DNA of 64,000 nucleotides from Phytopythium helicoides (taxonomy: Eukaryota; Oomycota; Peronosporomycetes; Pythiales; Pythiaceae). Position numbers and translations under genes: made by a program. Shown here one piece after another: positions 1 to 8,289 of this stretch (within the stretch, counting starts at the first letter, position 1; each line of letters starts with the position of its first letter). The stretch is taken from positions 1-64,000 of the forward strand of contig JANFNE010000058.1 in the NCBI GenBank assembly GCA_024867545.1. The letters run 5' to 3'. Below the pieces are notes generated by a model. That model was not told where the DNA came from and made no database searches. It saw nothing but the letters and a program-made list of their open reading frames with translations.

Positions 1-1703
1 AGAAGCTCTTCGAGGCCATCTCGGGCTACGGTCTTGGCGGCTCGTCGATTGCCATGTTCGGCCGTGTCGGTGGTGGCATCTACACCAAGGCCGCTGACGT
101 CGGTGCCGACCTTGCCGGTAAGGTTGTGGAGAACATCCCGGAGGATGACCCGCGCAACCCCGCCACGATCGCCGACAACGTCGGTGACAACGTCGGTGAC
201 GTCGCTGGTATGGGCTCGGACCTGTTCGGCTCGCTCGCCGAGTCGACGTGCGCGTGCCTCGTGATCTCGACCCAGAGCAAGGAGCTCATCGACGCCGGCT
301 GGCCGGCTGTGCTCTTCCCGCTGATCATTACTGCTACGGGCATTTTCGTGTCGGCTGCCGCCACGTTCCTGGCCACGCACGTGCACCCGGTCAAGAAGGA
401 GAAGGACGTTGAGCTTGTGCTCAAGGTGCAGCTCTTCGCCACCTCGGCCCTGATGACGGCTGTGATCATCCCGGTTGCCTACTGGCTGCTGCCGTCCACG
501 TTCACTATCGCGGGTGTGTACACTGTGACGCCGATCCGTGCCTTCTACTGCGTTGCCGTCGGCCTTTGGGGCGGCTGCATTGTCGGCTTCGTCACGGAGT
601 ACTTCACGTCGCACAGCTACAAGCCCGTGCGTGAGGTTGCCCAATCGTGCGAGACGGGTGCTGCCACCAACATCATCTACGGTCTTGCCCTCGGCTACAA
701 GTCGGCGATCATCCCGATCACGATCATTGCCCTTGCTGTGTACGTCGGCTTCTCGACGGCCGGCATGTACGGTGTTGCCCTTGCTGCCCTTGGTTTCCTC
801 GGCACGCTCGCCACGTGCCTCGCCATCGACGTGTACGGCCCAATCTGTGACAACGCCGGTGGCATTGCCGAGATGTCGGAGCTCCCCGCTGAGGTCCGCG
901 ACAAGACGGACGCCCTTGACGCCGCCGGTAACACGACGGCTGCCATTGGCAAGGGTTTCGCCATTGGCTCGGCTGCTCTCGTGTCGCTCGCTCTGTTCGG
1001 TGGCTTCGTCACTCGCATTGAGGAGACGAGCATCAACATCCTGTCGCCGATCACGTTCGCTGGTCTGTTCATGGGTGCCATGCTTCCGTACTGGTTCACG
1101 GCTCTGACCATGAAGTCGGTCGGCACGGCTGCCATGGAGATGGTGAAGGAGGTCAAGCACCAGTTCGCCACGATCCCGGGTCTCCTTGAGGGTATCCCCG
1201 GCCACGGCCCGCCGGACCACGCTCGCTGCATCAAGATCTCGACGGACGCCTCGCTCCGTGAGATGATCCCGCCTGGACTTCTGGTGATTCTGTCGCCGAT
1301 CCTTGCCGGCACGTTCTTCGGTGTCCACGCTGTGTCGGGTCTGCTTGTCGGTGCCCTGACGTCGGGTGTGCAGCTCGCCATCTCGCAATCGAACACGGGC
1401 GGCGCCTGGGACAATGCCAAGAAGTTCGTGGAGAAGGGCTGCGTGTCGATTGAGGACAAGGACGGCAAGCTCATTGTCCAGGGCAAGGGTAGCGCCATCC
1501 ACAAGGCCGCTGTCATTGGTGACACCGTCGGTGACCCGCTGAAGGACACGTCGGGCCCGGCCCTCAACATTCTGATGAAGCTCATGGCTATCATCTCGCT
1601 GGTGTTCGGTGACTTCTTCAAGAGCATCAACGATGGCCGCGGTCTGTTCAACGTGCCGCTGGACAAGGTGGCGGTCGCCGTCGTCGCAGCTCCGCAGCTT
1701 TAG
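1..1703 (+). CDS. Vacuolar-type H+-translocating inorganic pyrophosphatase, 5' end cut by the window
   Basis: This integral membrane proton pump couples pyrophosphate hydrolysis to H+ transport into vacuoles or acidocalcisome-like compartments. The frame is open from base 3 and gives about 566 residues; the N-terminal part, including the first membrane segments, lies outside the window. Family motifs are visible in order: DVGADL, the [18 protein letters not shown] loop, [10 protein letters not shown], and near the C-terminus [17 protein letters not shown]. Acidic and Lys residues in these loops bind Mg-pyrophosphate. The alanine in GNTTAA is what is known for K+-dependent (type I) members; K+-independent pumps carry lysine there. 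Many hydrophobic segments separate the loops. No intron is seen in this part. The stop is TAG at 1701-1703. Family identity is very secure; the K+ class is an inference from one residue. Confidence 0.97.
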   Translation, partial: KLFEAISGYGLGGSSIAMFGRVGGGIYTKAADVGADLAGKVVENIPEDDPRNPATIADNVGDNVGDVAGMGSDLFGSLAESTCACLVISTQSKELIDAGWPAVLFPLIITATGIFVSAAATFLATHVHPVKKEKDVELVLKVQLFATSALMTAVIIPVAYWLLPSTFTIAGVYTVTPIRAFYCVAVGLWGGCIVGFVTEYFTSHSYKPVREVAQSCETGAATNIIYGLALGYKSAIIPITIIALAVYVGFSTAGMYGVALAALGFLGTLATCLAIDVYGPICDNAGGIAEMSELPAEVRDKTDALDAAGNTTAAIGKGFAIGSAALVSLALFGGFVTRIEETSINILSPITFAGLFMGAMLPYWFTALTMKSVGTAAMEMVKEVKHQFATIPGLLEGIPGHGPPDHARCIKISTDASLREMIPPGLLVILSPILAGTFFGVHAVSGLLVGALTSGVQLAISQSNTGGAWDNAKKFVEKGCVSIEDKDGKLIVQGKGSAIHKAAVIGDTVGDPLKDTSGPALNILMKLMAIISLVFGDFFKSINDGRGLFNVPLDKVAVAVVAAPQL

Positions 1704-2139
1704 GAAGCGTTGCTGGCCCTCGGGTAGCCTCGCATCGAGTGTTTTTGTGGATGCCGTCAGTTTTGTCTCGAGCGAGAGATGGAAGTTGAAACGTGAATCC
1801 AATCAACAGACAGAAGAGAGTGCAAAGCTTACTTACCTCTCGTTTATCCCCCGTTCGTTCTGTTTGCGATGTGATCTTTGTGTGGTTGAACGCGTTGAAG
1901 GTGATGACTCATCATTCTGAAAGATTAGCCAATCACCGGAATCCGACCAATCAGCGTGCTCTATTTTGCCGTATAAGAAGTTCAGAGGTGTAGCCAATCT
2001 GTTCATTGAGCACTTTGGTGATGTCAATTCTTGCTACTCCTTCAAATCATTGCTGTTCGCTCTTCGCCAGCCTGTCGCCACCAAGCCATTCACGGATTTG
2101 CTCCAGTCTCACCAAGCGTTTTCAAGCTCCTGCCAAGCC
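1704..2139 (+). promoter_or_regulatory. Intergenic region and putative promoter of the downstream LigB gene
   Basis: No convincing gene lies here. Three CCAAT-type elements (AGCCAATCA near 1927, GACCAATCAG near 1945, TAGCCAATC near 1990) precede an initiator-like TTCATTGAGCACTTTGG near 2002-2018, which resembles the oomycete initiator plus flanking promoter region. The open frame reaching upstream of 2140 has no ATG before 2140, so this stretch is probably promoter and 5' UTR. Confidence 0.45.
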
Positions 2140-2982
2140 ATGACCACGAGTCGCCACCCTGTTGTCCTGGTCTCGCACGGCCCTGGGCCGTATTGGCTGC
2201 TTGATGGAGACCTCGGCAAGGACAGTGACGCTGCTCACAACGTCCGCAGCATCTTCCGACGTTTGTACCCGACGGACGATAATCTCCCCAAGCGCATCCT
2301 CTTCATCACTGCCCACTGGGAAGCAAAGGATGTATCGGCGTTCGAGATCTCGGTCTCGAGCGCGCCTGAGCTAATCTACGACTACTACGGCTTTCCAGAA
2401 GAGTCCTACGACCTCAAGTTCCCAGCCAAGGGAGATCCGATCTTTGCAAGGCACGTCGCAGAGCAGCTTTCAAATAAAGGGATCAAGACCAAGTTGGTCG
2501 AGCGCGGATACGATCATGGCGTGTTTGTGCCGATGCTGCTGATCCGTCCGCAGGGCGATATCCCAATCGTATCGATGTCGATCAACGACCGGTTCGATGC
2601 CAAGACACACTTCGCAGTGGGGCAAGCCATCGCTCCATTCCGTGACCAGGATACCCTCATCATCTGCTCCGGCCAGGCAACCCATGGAGGCTTTCGTCCG
2701 CTCGGTCATGTCGAGCCGTGGGCTGATGCATTCCAGAACTGGATGGACGATGTCTTTACGTCTCGCTCGAGCCTCTCGTACGCTGATCGCCAGGCGCAGC
2801 TTGAGAATTGGTATGGCGCACCGTCCGCGCGTCGTGCTCACCCGACGCCTGACCATTTCACTCCGTTCGTGATGGCAGCGGGAGCTGGCATGACAGACAA
2901 TGTTCCCGGGGGCACCAAACTTTTTGGTGGATGGGGCGGACAGCTCTCCTTCGCTTCCTACGCATACGGACTCAACGAGTAG
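2140..2982 (+). CDS. LigB-family class III extradiol dioxygenase (4,5-DOPA dioxygenase-like), cytosolic form
   Basis: The 280-residue protein belongs to the LigB superfamily that includes plant and bacterial 4,5-DOPA extradiol dioxygenases, which cleave catechol rings using non-heme iron or zinc. Conserved His-bearing motifs are all present: SHGPGPYWLL near residue 11, TAHWE, YDHGVFVPM and SGQATHGG. The substrate pocket motif YDYYGFPEESY is also intact. ATG 2140 was chosen because the homologous N-terminus (RHPVVLVSHGPG) follows at once and there is no earlier in-frame ATG. There is no signal peptide, unlike the copies at 18.3 and 19.8 kb. It is a single-exon gene. The true substrate is unknown; the family also contains enzymes acting on other catechols. 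It is one of six LigB genes in the window. Confidence 0.9.
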   Translation: MTTSRHPVVLVSHGPGPYWLLDGDLGKDSDAAHNVRSIFRRLYPTDDNLPKRILFITAHWEAKDVSAFEISVSSAPELIYDYYGFPEESYDLKFPAKGDPIFARHVAEQLSNKGIKTKLVERGYDHGVFVPMLLIRPQGDIPIVSMSINDRFDAKTHFAVGQAIAPFRDQDTLIICSGQATHGGFRPLGHVEPWADAFQNWMDDVFTSRSSLSYADRQAQLENWYGAPSARRAHPTPDHFTPFVMAAGAGMTDNVPGGTKLFGGWGGQLSFASYAYGLNE

Positions 2983-3128
2983 AGTCGTGATAAGAACCTC
3001 ATTGATGAATGACATGGCTACAAAATCCGCGATCTTTATCTAGCTACACTGATACTGTAACATTCCTGGCACAGCCAGATCCTTGCGTGCGAGGGAAGGC
3101 TCCCTTCCCCAATGGCTGATACTTGCCC

Positions 3129-3145
3129 TCATTTTTCCTTTGGCC
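3129..3145 (+). promoter_or_regulatory. Oomycete-type initiator upstream of the first KH gene
   Basis: TCATTTTTCCTTTGG lies about 15-30 bp upstream of ATG 3159. It matches the known oomycete core-promoter pattern of a TCA-T-rich initiator followed by a CATTTG-like flanking element. The call rests on pattern only. Confidence 0.4.
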
Positions 3146-3158
3146 TTGAGGTACCACG

Positions 3159-4412
3159 ATGAATCGAAAGCGTGGGGCACGTCGAACTGGGCCGCGCCCT
3201 GGTGAGTCTAGAAAAACTCTCGACATCCCTGAAGCTGTGTCAGTCGGAGCGGTGATTGGCAAAGGTGGAAGTACTTGCCGTGGTTTGAAGGACAAGTTCA
3301 GTGTCTATTGTCGCGTCGACGGAGACCAGCGCAAGGTCACCATCTCTGGCACTCGTAACGCTGTGCTGGAAGCAGAGACTGAGCTCGAAAGGATGTTCAA
3401 GGAAATGACACTCAAGAATGAGCGTTCGCACGAAGTCGTTGCACAAGCTGGACAGGACTCTTTGTGGCGCTTTGAAAAGCGTACGAGTAAATTGTCAGAT
3501 AAGAACGTGAGCGGTCATCGCTTCCAGTTGACTCGCGCTGGGCCGTGCGAAGTGATGAGCACAAACGAAAAGGAATCGTGGATCCAGCCATTTCATCGCT
3601 TCAACATGGACAACCTCATGGCTCACGTGGACCCCAGCGATTCGTGCTACGCAACCCGACCAAAAACGGAGGTAGTTCTAGGGAACTTGTTCTTCCAGCT
3701 CAAGACTGTAGATGCAAACACCGCACTTACGTGGGAGGAGCTCCAGAAGCTTCAACCCAAGCTTGACTACTCCTCGCGCTGGTCGAATGTGTGTGATTCT
3801 AAATTGACACCTGGGGTGAAGAAACTGGTGGACAGTTTGGAACAAGCGTCAAAAGAATCGAATGCCACGTGGGTGAATGAGATGTCGGTTCATGTGGATG
3901 ACAGGTCTCTGCTGTGCAAGTGGCAAATCAAGTACGTTTTCGTTGATGGTTTTTGGAAACTTCGCCTGCACGAAGTCGCCAAACAGATGCTCGGGTCGTA
4001 CGATATTCTGCTGAGCGGAAAGCCATCGTTGCGTGCCCGCTCGCTTGCTCGTATCAAAGGGTCGAGCAAGACAACCGAAGGAATTCAACGCTACCTGTCG
4101 ATCTGTACGCCAAATGACAACGACTTTTGGTCGACCAAAGTCACGCTTGGTACGAATGCACCGTCAGGTCTGGAGATCTCCCAGTTCCACTTGAAAACGA
4201 AGACACGCGTGCAATGGCAGGGAATGACGTGCCTTCTGGCATATGCAAACAAGCGCCGCTCGCAAGTCCGAATCAAGTTCAAATTGGCGAATGAGACCAA
4301 AGTTTTGCTCGGTGCTGAAGAGAACGAGAGCCGAGTTCTGATCGAGAAGGTCCTGGACCTGTTCGATGACAAAGATGAGGATGCAGAGGAGTGGGAGAGA
4401 TGGGTGGACTGA
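3159..4412 (+). CDS. KH-domain protein, tandem paralogue 1
   Basis: The 417-residue protein has one N-terminal KH-like RNA-binding domain at about residues 20-85. The GxxG loop is seen as IGKGGS and the following strand-helix part as VTISG...VLEAETELERMF. The KH core is preceded by a basic start and the motif GPRPGESRKTLDIP. The remaining roughly 320 residues are conserved with the neighbour at 4797 (for example WIQPFHRFN, TWEELQKL, WSNVCD, WQIKYVFV, GSYDIL, RARxLARIKGS) but I do not recognise the domain. The single exon begins with ATG and a nearby initiator. The likely role is RNA binding in nucleus or cytoplasm; this is inferred only from the KH fold. The acidic tail (DDKDEDAEEWERWVD) is absent in paralogue 2. 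Confidence 0.75.
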   Translation: MNRKRGARRTGPRPGESRKTLDIPEAVSVGAVIGKGGSTCRGLKDKFSVYCRVDGDQRKVTISGTRNAVLEAETELERMFKEMTLKNERSHEVVAQAGQDSLWRFEKRTSKLSDKNVSGHRFQLTRAGPCEVMSTNEKESWIQPFHRFNMDNLMAHVDPSDSCYATRPKTEVVLGNLFFQLKTVDANTALTWEELQKLQPKLDYSSRWSNVCDSKLTPGVKKLVDSLEQASKESNATWVNEMSVHVDDRSLLCKWQIKYVFVDGFWKLRLHEVAKQMLGSYDILLSGKPSLRARSLARIKGSSKTTEGIQRYLSICTPNDNDFWSTKVTLGTNAPSGLEISQFHLKTKTRVQWQGMTCLLAYANKRRSQVRIKFKLANETKVLLGAEENESRVLIEKVLDLFDDKDEDAEEWERWVD

Positions 4413-4796
4413 GGGATCTTGCTCGATGTAGTAGTGGTGCGAAACGGAGCGGCCAGGAAGTAAGCATGTATGCGTTCTTTGAGCGAATGCAAGCAAACAA
4501 AAAAAAGTAATTGAGTGCATGTACTCGGGAGCAAAAATGAGCTTCATAGCGACAGCCAGACGCAAGGCGGTAGCAAATGGATGGATGCAGGCGTCTACTA
4601 TAAGCTATGGAGCACAATCATCATTGGTGAATAGCGAGGAAGCGAGCATTGCATCGTTACGAACGAATCCGTCAGATGGCGCGTGCCTTCGAATAACGTT
4701 CGTGGATATCTCGTCGAGAGGAGCTTGTGCGAAAGGGACATCTGGTCTTCTCACCCGTTGGGGTCTCGGGTTCACTTTCGCATTGGAGGCCTCGAG
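4413..4796 (+). other. Intergenic spacer with putative initiator of the second KH gene
   Basis: I see no supported gene here. An initiator-like TTCACTTTCGCATTGG at 4771-4786 lies just upstream of ATG 4797. The frame of the second KH gene is open upstream of 4797, but the sequence there does not resemble the first paralogue, so it is taken as 5' UTR. Confidence 0.4.
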
Positions 4797-6008
4797 ATGT
4801 ATCGGAACCGAGGAGGATCGCGCTTCGGACCTCGGCCCGGCGAGTCGAGGAAGACCCTCGATATCCCTGACGCTGTGTCAGTCGGAATGGTGATTGGGAA
4901 GGGCGGGAGTAACACTCGAAGCCTCAAGGACAAGTTCAATGTTCACTGTCGTGTTGACGGAGAGCAGCGCAAAATCACCATCTCCGGTGCGAGGAGCTCT
5001 GTGCTCGACGCGGAGAACGAGCTGGAGCGGATGTTCCAGGACTTTTCTCTTCAGAGTAAGCGAGTGTACGAGGTGGTCGCTGAAGATGGACCGAGCAGTC
5101 TGTGGCACTTTGAGGAGCGCTCGAGTGCTTTATCCGACGAGAACGTGCGAGAGCACCGCTATCTGTTAGCTCGAGTTGGCTCCTGCGAGGTGGCTAGCTC
5201 CAACCGGAAGGGAGCGTGGATCCAGCCGTTTCATCGTTTCAACACGGATGAACTCATGTCGTACGTGGACCCCGACGATGTGAGCTTTGCAACCAAACCG
5301 CGAACCGAAGTAGCACTTGGCCATTTGTGCTTCCAGCTCAAGGCTGTGGATGCGGACGATGTTCTGACGTGGGAAGAGTTGCAGAAGCTAGACTCGAAAT
5401 CGGACTGTTCTTCGCGCTGGTCGAATGTGTGTGATGCAGTCTCAACTCCGGGTGTGAAAAAGTTGGTAAACGATTTAGAAGCAGCAGCGATGGAGAATGG
5501 CTGCGAGTGGGTGGGCGAGATGTCACTCCATGTGAACGACAAGACTCTTCATCGCACTTGGCAGATCAAGTATGTCTTCGTTAACGGGCTATGGAAGCTC
5601 CATTCGCACAAAATTGGCAAGAAATCGCTTGGGTCCTATGACATTCTGCAAACCGACAAGCCATCAATTCGCGCGCGCGCTCTTGCTCGGATCAAGGGCT
5701 CGGATCAGGCGAACGATGGTGTGCAGCGTTATCTGTCGATCCGCAAGCCCGCAGACAATGACTTTTGGTCCACGACAGTGGTGCTCGGCGTGAACGCACC
5801 TTCAGAGCTGGAAATCGTCCAAATGCACGTGCAAATGAAGGTGCGCACGGAGTGGCAAGGCATGTCGTGCCGCTTGGCGTTCGCGAACGAGCAACACTCG
5901 GAGGTGCGCATCAAGTTCCGACTGACGGATGATGCCAAGGCCACGCTCGGCGCCGAAGAGAACGAGAGCCAAGTGCTGGTTGACAAGGTCCTCGACCTTT
6001 TCGACTGA
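4797..6008 (+). CDS. KH-domain protein, tandem paralogue 2
   Basis: This 403-residue protein is a close paralogue of the gene at 3159, same strand and 384 bp downstream, so it arose by tandem duplication. The KH domain near residues 20-85 carries IGKGGS and GARSSVLDAENELERMF. The unrecognised C-terminal region keeps the same landmarks as its neighbour and ends at KVLDLFD, lacking the acidic tail of paralogue 1. ATG 4797 was chosen because MYRNRGGSRFGPRPGES aligns with the start of the neighbour. It is a single exon. The function is inferred to be RNA binding; the partner RNA and process are unknown. Confidence 0.75.
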   Translation: MYRNRGGSRFGPRPGESRKTLDIPDAVSVGMVIGKGGSNTRSLKDKFNVHCRVDGEQRKITISGARSSVLDAENELERMFQDFSLQSKRVYEVVAEDGPSSLWHFEERSSALSDENVREHRYLLARVGSCEVASSNRKGAWIQPFHRFNTDELMSYVDPDDVSFATKPRTEVALGHLCFQLKAVDADDVLTWEELQKLDSKSDCSSRWSNVCDAVSTPGVKKLVNDLEAAAMENGCEWVGEMSLHVNDKTLHRTWQIKYVFVNGLWKLHSHKIGKKSLGSYDILQTDKPSIRARALARIKGSDQANDGVQRYLSIRKPADNDFWSTTVVLGVNAPSELEIVQMHVQMKVRTEWQGMSCRLAFANEQHSEVRIKFRLTDDAKATLGAEENESQVLVDKVLDLFD

Positions 6009-6266
6009 ATCGTAGCGTCACCAGTGGATGTAGCCGTGCGCTAAGCCCTTTGTCATGGAGTGGCAGTTGGCAGTTGGCGATCCTGAATCAAAGCGTACCC
6101 ATGTCATCGCTTCAACTATGCGTTTACTCAGGTATTATGTTCTACACATCAACTCAGTATCCGATGTCGCGTGTCTCTCCATCCTCCCTTGGATCCACTC
6201 GAGAGCTGCCATCATCACCAGCAGCCCCCTCCCCCTCGAGCCTTGAGCTCCCCCAAGGCCAGCGCG

Positions 6267-8104
6267 ATGATGGAGAAGGCCGTGTCTGCGGCTGCGGCCG
6301 TGGCTGTGGCGGCCGTGTCTACCGTTCTGGTAGCACAAAACTCGCACGGGTCGGCGGCTGAGGACATGATCCCGCGGGTGGAGGACATCCAGCGGCCGCT
6401 CGACACCATCGCGTTCGGCTCCTGCAACGACCAGAGCTTCCCGCAGCCGCTGTGGAAGAACATTGCGGCCCATGAGCCTGATCTGTGGCTGTGGATGGGC
6501 GACAACGTCCGTCAAGTTTTTTTTTGTTCGTTCGGGATTTTTATCGAATGCATGCGATTGACTTTTATTTCTGATGAGAGCAGATCTACGCCGATATCAA
6601 GGAGCTGGATGATCCTACGAAGGTCACGTTCCCTCCGCAGAAGATGTTCAAGGAGGCCTCGCCCGACGTGCTGCTGACGCGCTACGGGTGCGTGGAGACT
6701 GCTGCTTTTTGTCAGCTTTGTGTGAATGAGGCAAACTAACTCGCTGATAACAACTTGGCAGCAAGCTGGTAGCAAACGAGGATTATGCGGCGTTTGTGAA
6801 CCACACACCCGTCATTGGCATCTGGGATGACCATGACTTTGGCATCAACGACGGGTACAAGGACTACACGTACCGCGTGCAGAGCCAGCAGATCTTCCTC
6901 GACTTTATGAACGAGCCTGAAGACTCGCCGCGCCGCAAGCAAGAGGTGAGTGATATGCTTGTGTGCAGGGATGGATGTTGCATGGAACGACTTGTGACCA
7001 ATATTTTCTCGCGCAGGGTATTTACACGTCGTACACAGTCGGCTCTGATGACCAGACGGTCAAGTTCATCCTGCTGGACAATCGGTGAGTTCACAGTTGA
7101 CTGCCGTCCCTAACCTTGGCGCTGACTTTTTGTCTTTGCTGCTGAGCAGCTACAACCGCGACCCGTACGGCACGAAGAATGGCAACTTGCTAGGGGAGGC
7201 TCAGTGGCAGTGGTTCGAACAAGAATTGCTGACATCCACTGCCGCCTTCAACGTGATTGTGTCGGGCGTGCAAATCCTGCCAGCGGACCGATTTGCAATC
7301 GCTGAGTGCTGGGATCGCTTCCCGCATGAACGTGAGCGCCTGTTGCGACTCATCCTCAAGTCGCATGCTAAGGGCGTGATTCTGCTCAGGTGAGGCGGAA
7401 GTGGATAACCAATTGAGCTTAAGTCTCTGCAAACTGACGTGATGACGGATGAATGTGCAGTGGAGATGTCCATTTCTCGGAGCTCAACCAAGTCGTATGT
7501 TCAAATGGAGCTACAACACTGACAGAGGTTACAAGTTCGGGCATGACCCACAGTTGGGTATGTCATGGCAGCAGTGTTGATATTTGGACGTGTCGTGGCT
7601 AACCTTGATTGCCTTTTGTAGATGCAATTTCACCGCCCCTCGCTCCAGACGTACATGGCTCTACTTTTCACTTACGCGAACTTGCTGATGCCGTGGGAAT
7701 TCCGCCCCACTCAAGATGCTTTCTACGGCTACCTCAACTGGGGCAGCATCGAGTTCGACTGGGAAAACAAGCCTCATCCTATTGCGACGGTCAGTGTCCG
7801 TGGTCGCGATGATGCTGTCAAGCTGCAGCACAAATATGAATCGGTGTCACACCATTCCGAGACCCCTGAAGAAGATGCTGCCGCCTGCGTCGCCCCGCGT
7901 GCTGTGGAACCGTGGCGCCGTTGGCTTTGGAGAGGATTGTTCATTGCTACTGCGGCTTTGTTCCTGCTCTCGCTGCCAGCATGCGCGATTATTGGCTTGT
8001 GGCTCGTGTGGTACTTCATTTCGCGCGTGATCTCTACTGTGCTTGGAGGAGGCAAGCCGAAGGAGGAGGCAGACGCTGCGTCGTCTGGCAAGAAGAAAAA
8101 CTAG
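6267..8104 (+). CDS. PhoD-like metallophosphatase with C-terminal membrane segment, seven exons
   Basis: Exons are 6267-6506, 6584-6687, 6762-6945, 7017-7084, 7150-7389, 7461-7557 and 7622-8104, joined by introns of 64-77 bp; the product is 471 residues. An N-terminal hydrophobic stretch (Ala/Val-rich, residues 3-20) looks like a signal peptide or anchor. Catalytic motifs of the PhoD/metallophosphatase family follow in order: FGSCND, WMGDN joined across intron 1 to IYAD, GIWDDHDFGIND, and LSGDVHFSEL joined across intron 5. These carry the metal-binding Asp, Asn and His residues. A strong hydrophobic segment lies near residues 415-450, then a Lys-rich tail. It probably hydrolyses phosphoesters at a membrane facing outside or into the secretory lumen. 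A second ATG at 6270 is equally possible as start. Confidence 0.9.
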
Positions 8105-8289
8105 AGTGGTTGGCTCAACTAGAGAGAAGAAAGACGATGACTGCATGTTCATGCATATTTGGTTTTTGAGAGTGCCCGATGCGTTCAGCATTGGTGCGTA
8201 GAGCATTCCTTTTATATATAGATCAGCTTGGTTTTGTGTCAACTTCTTGCCACTGACGTGGACTCAACTGCCGACCTGTGCGGCACACG

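Noticed and set aside
695..1666. Long minus-strand frame opposite the pyrophosphatase gene
   Set aside because: It is a shadow produced by codon bias on the coding strand; its translation has no domain character and the plus-strand protein is a certain match.
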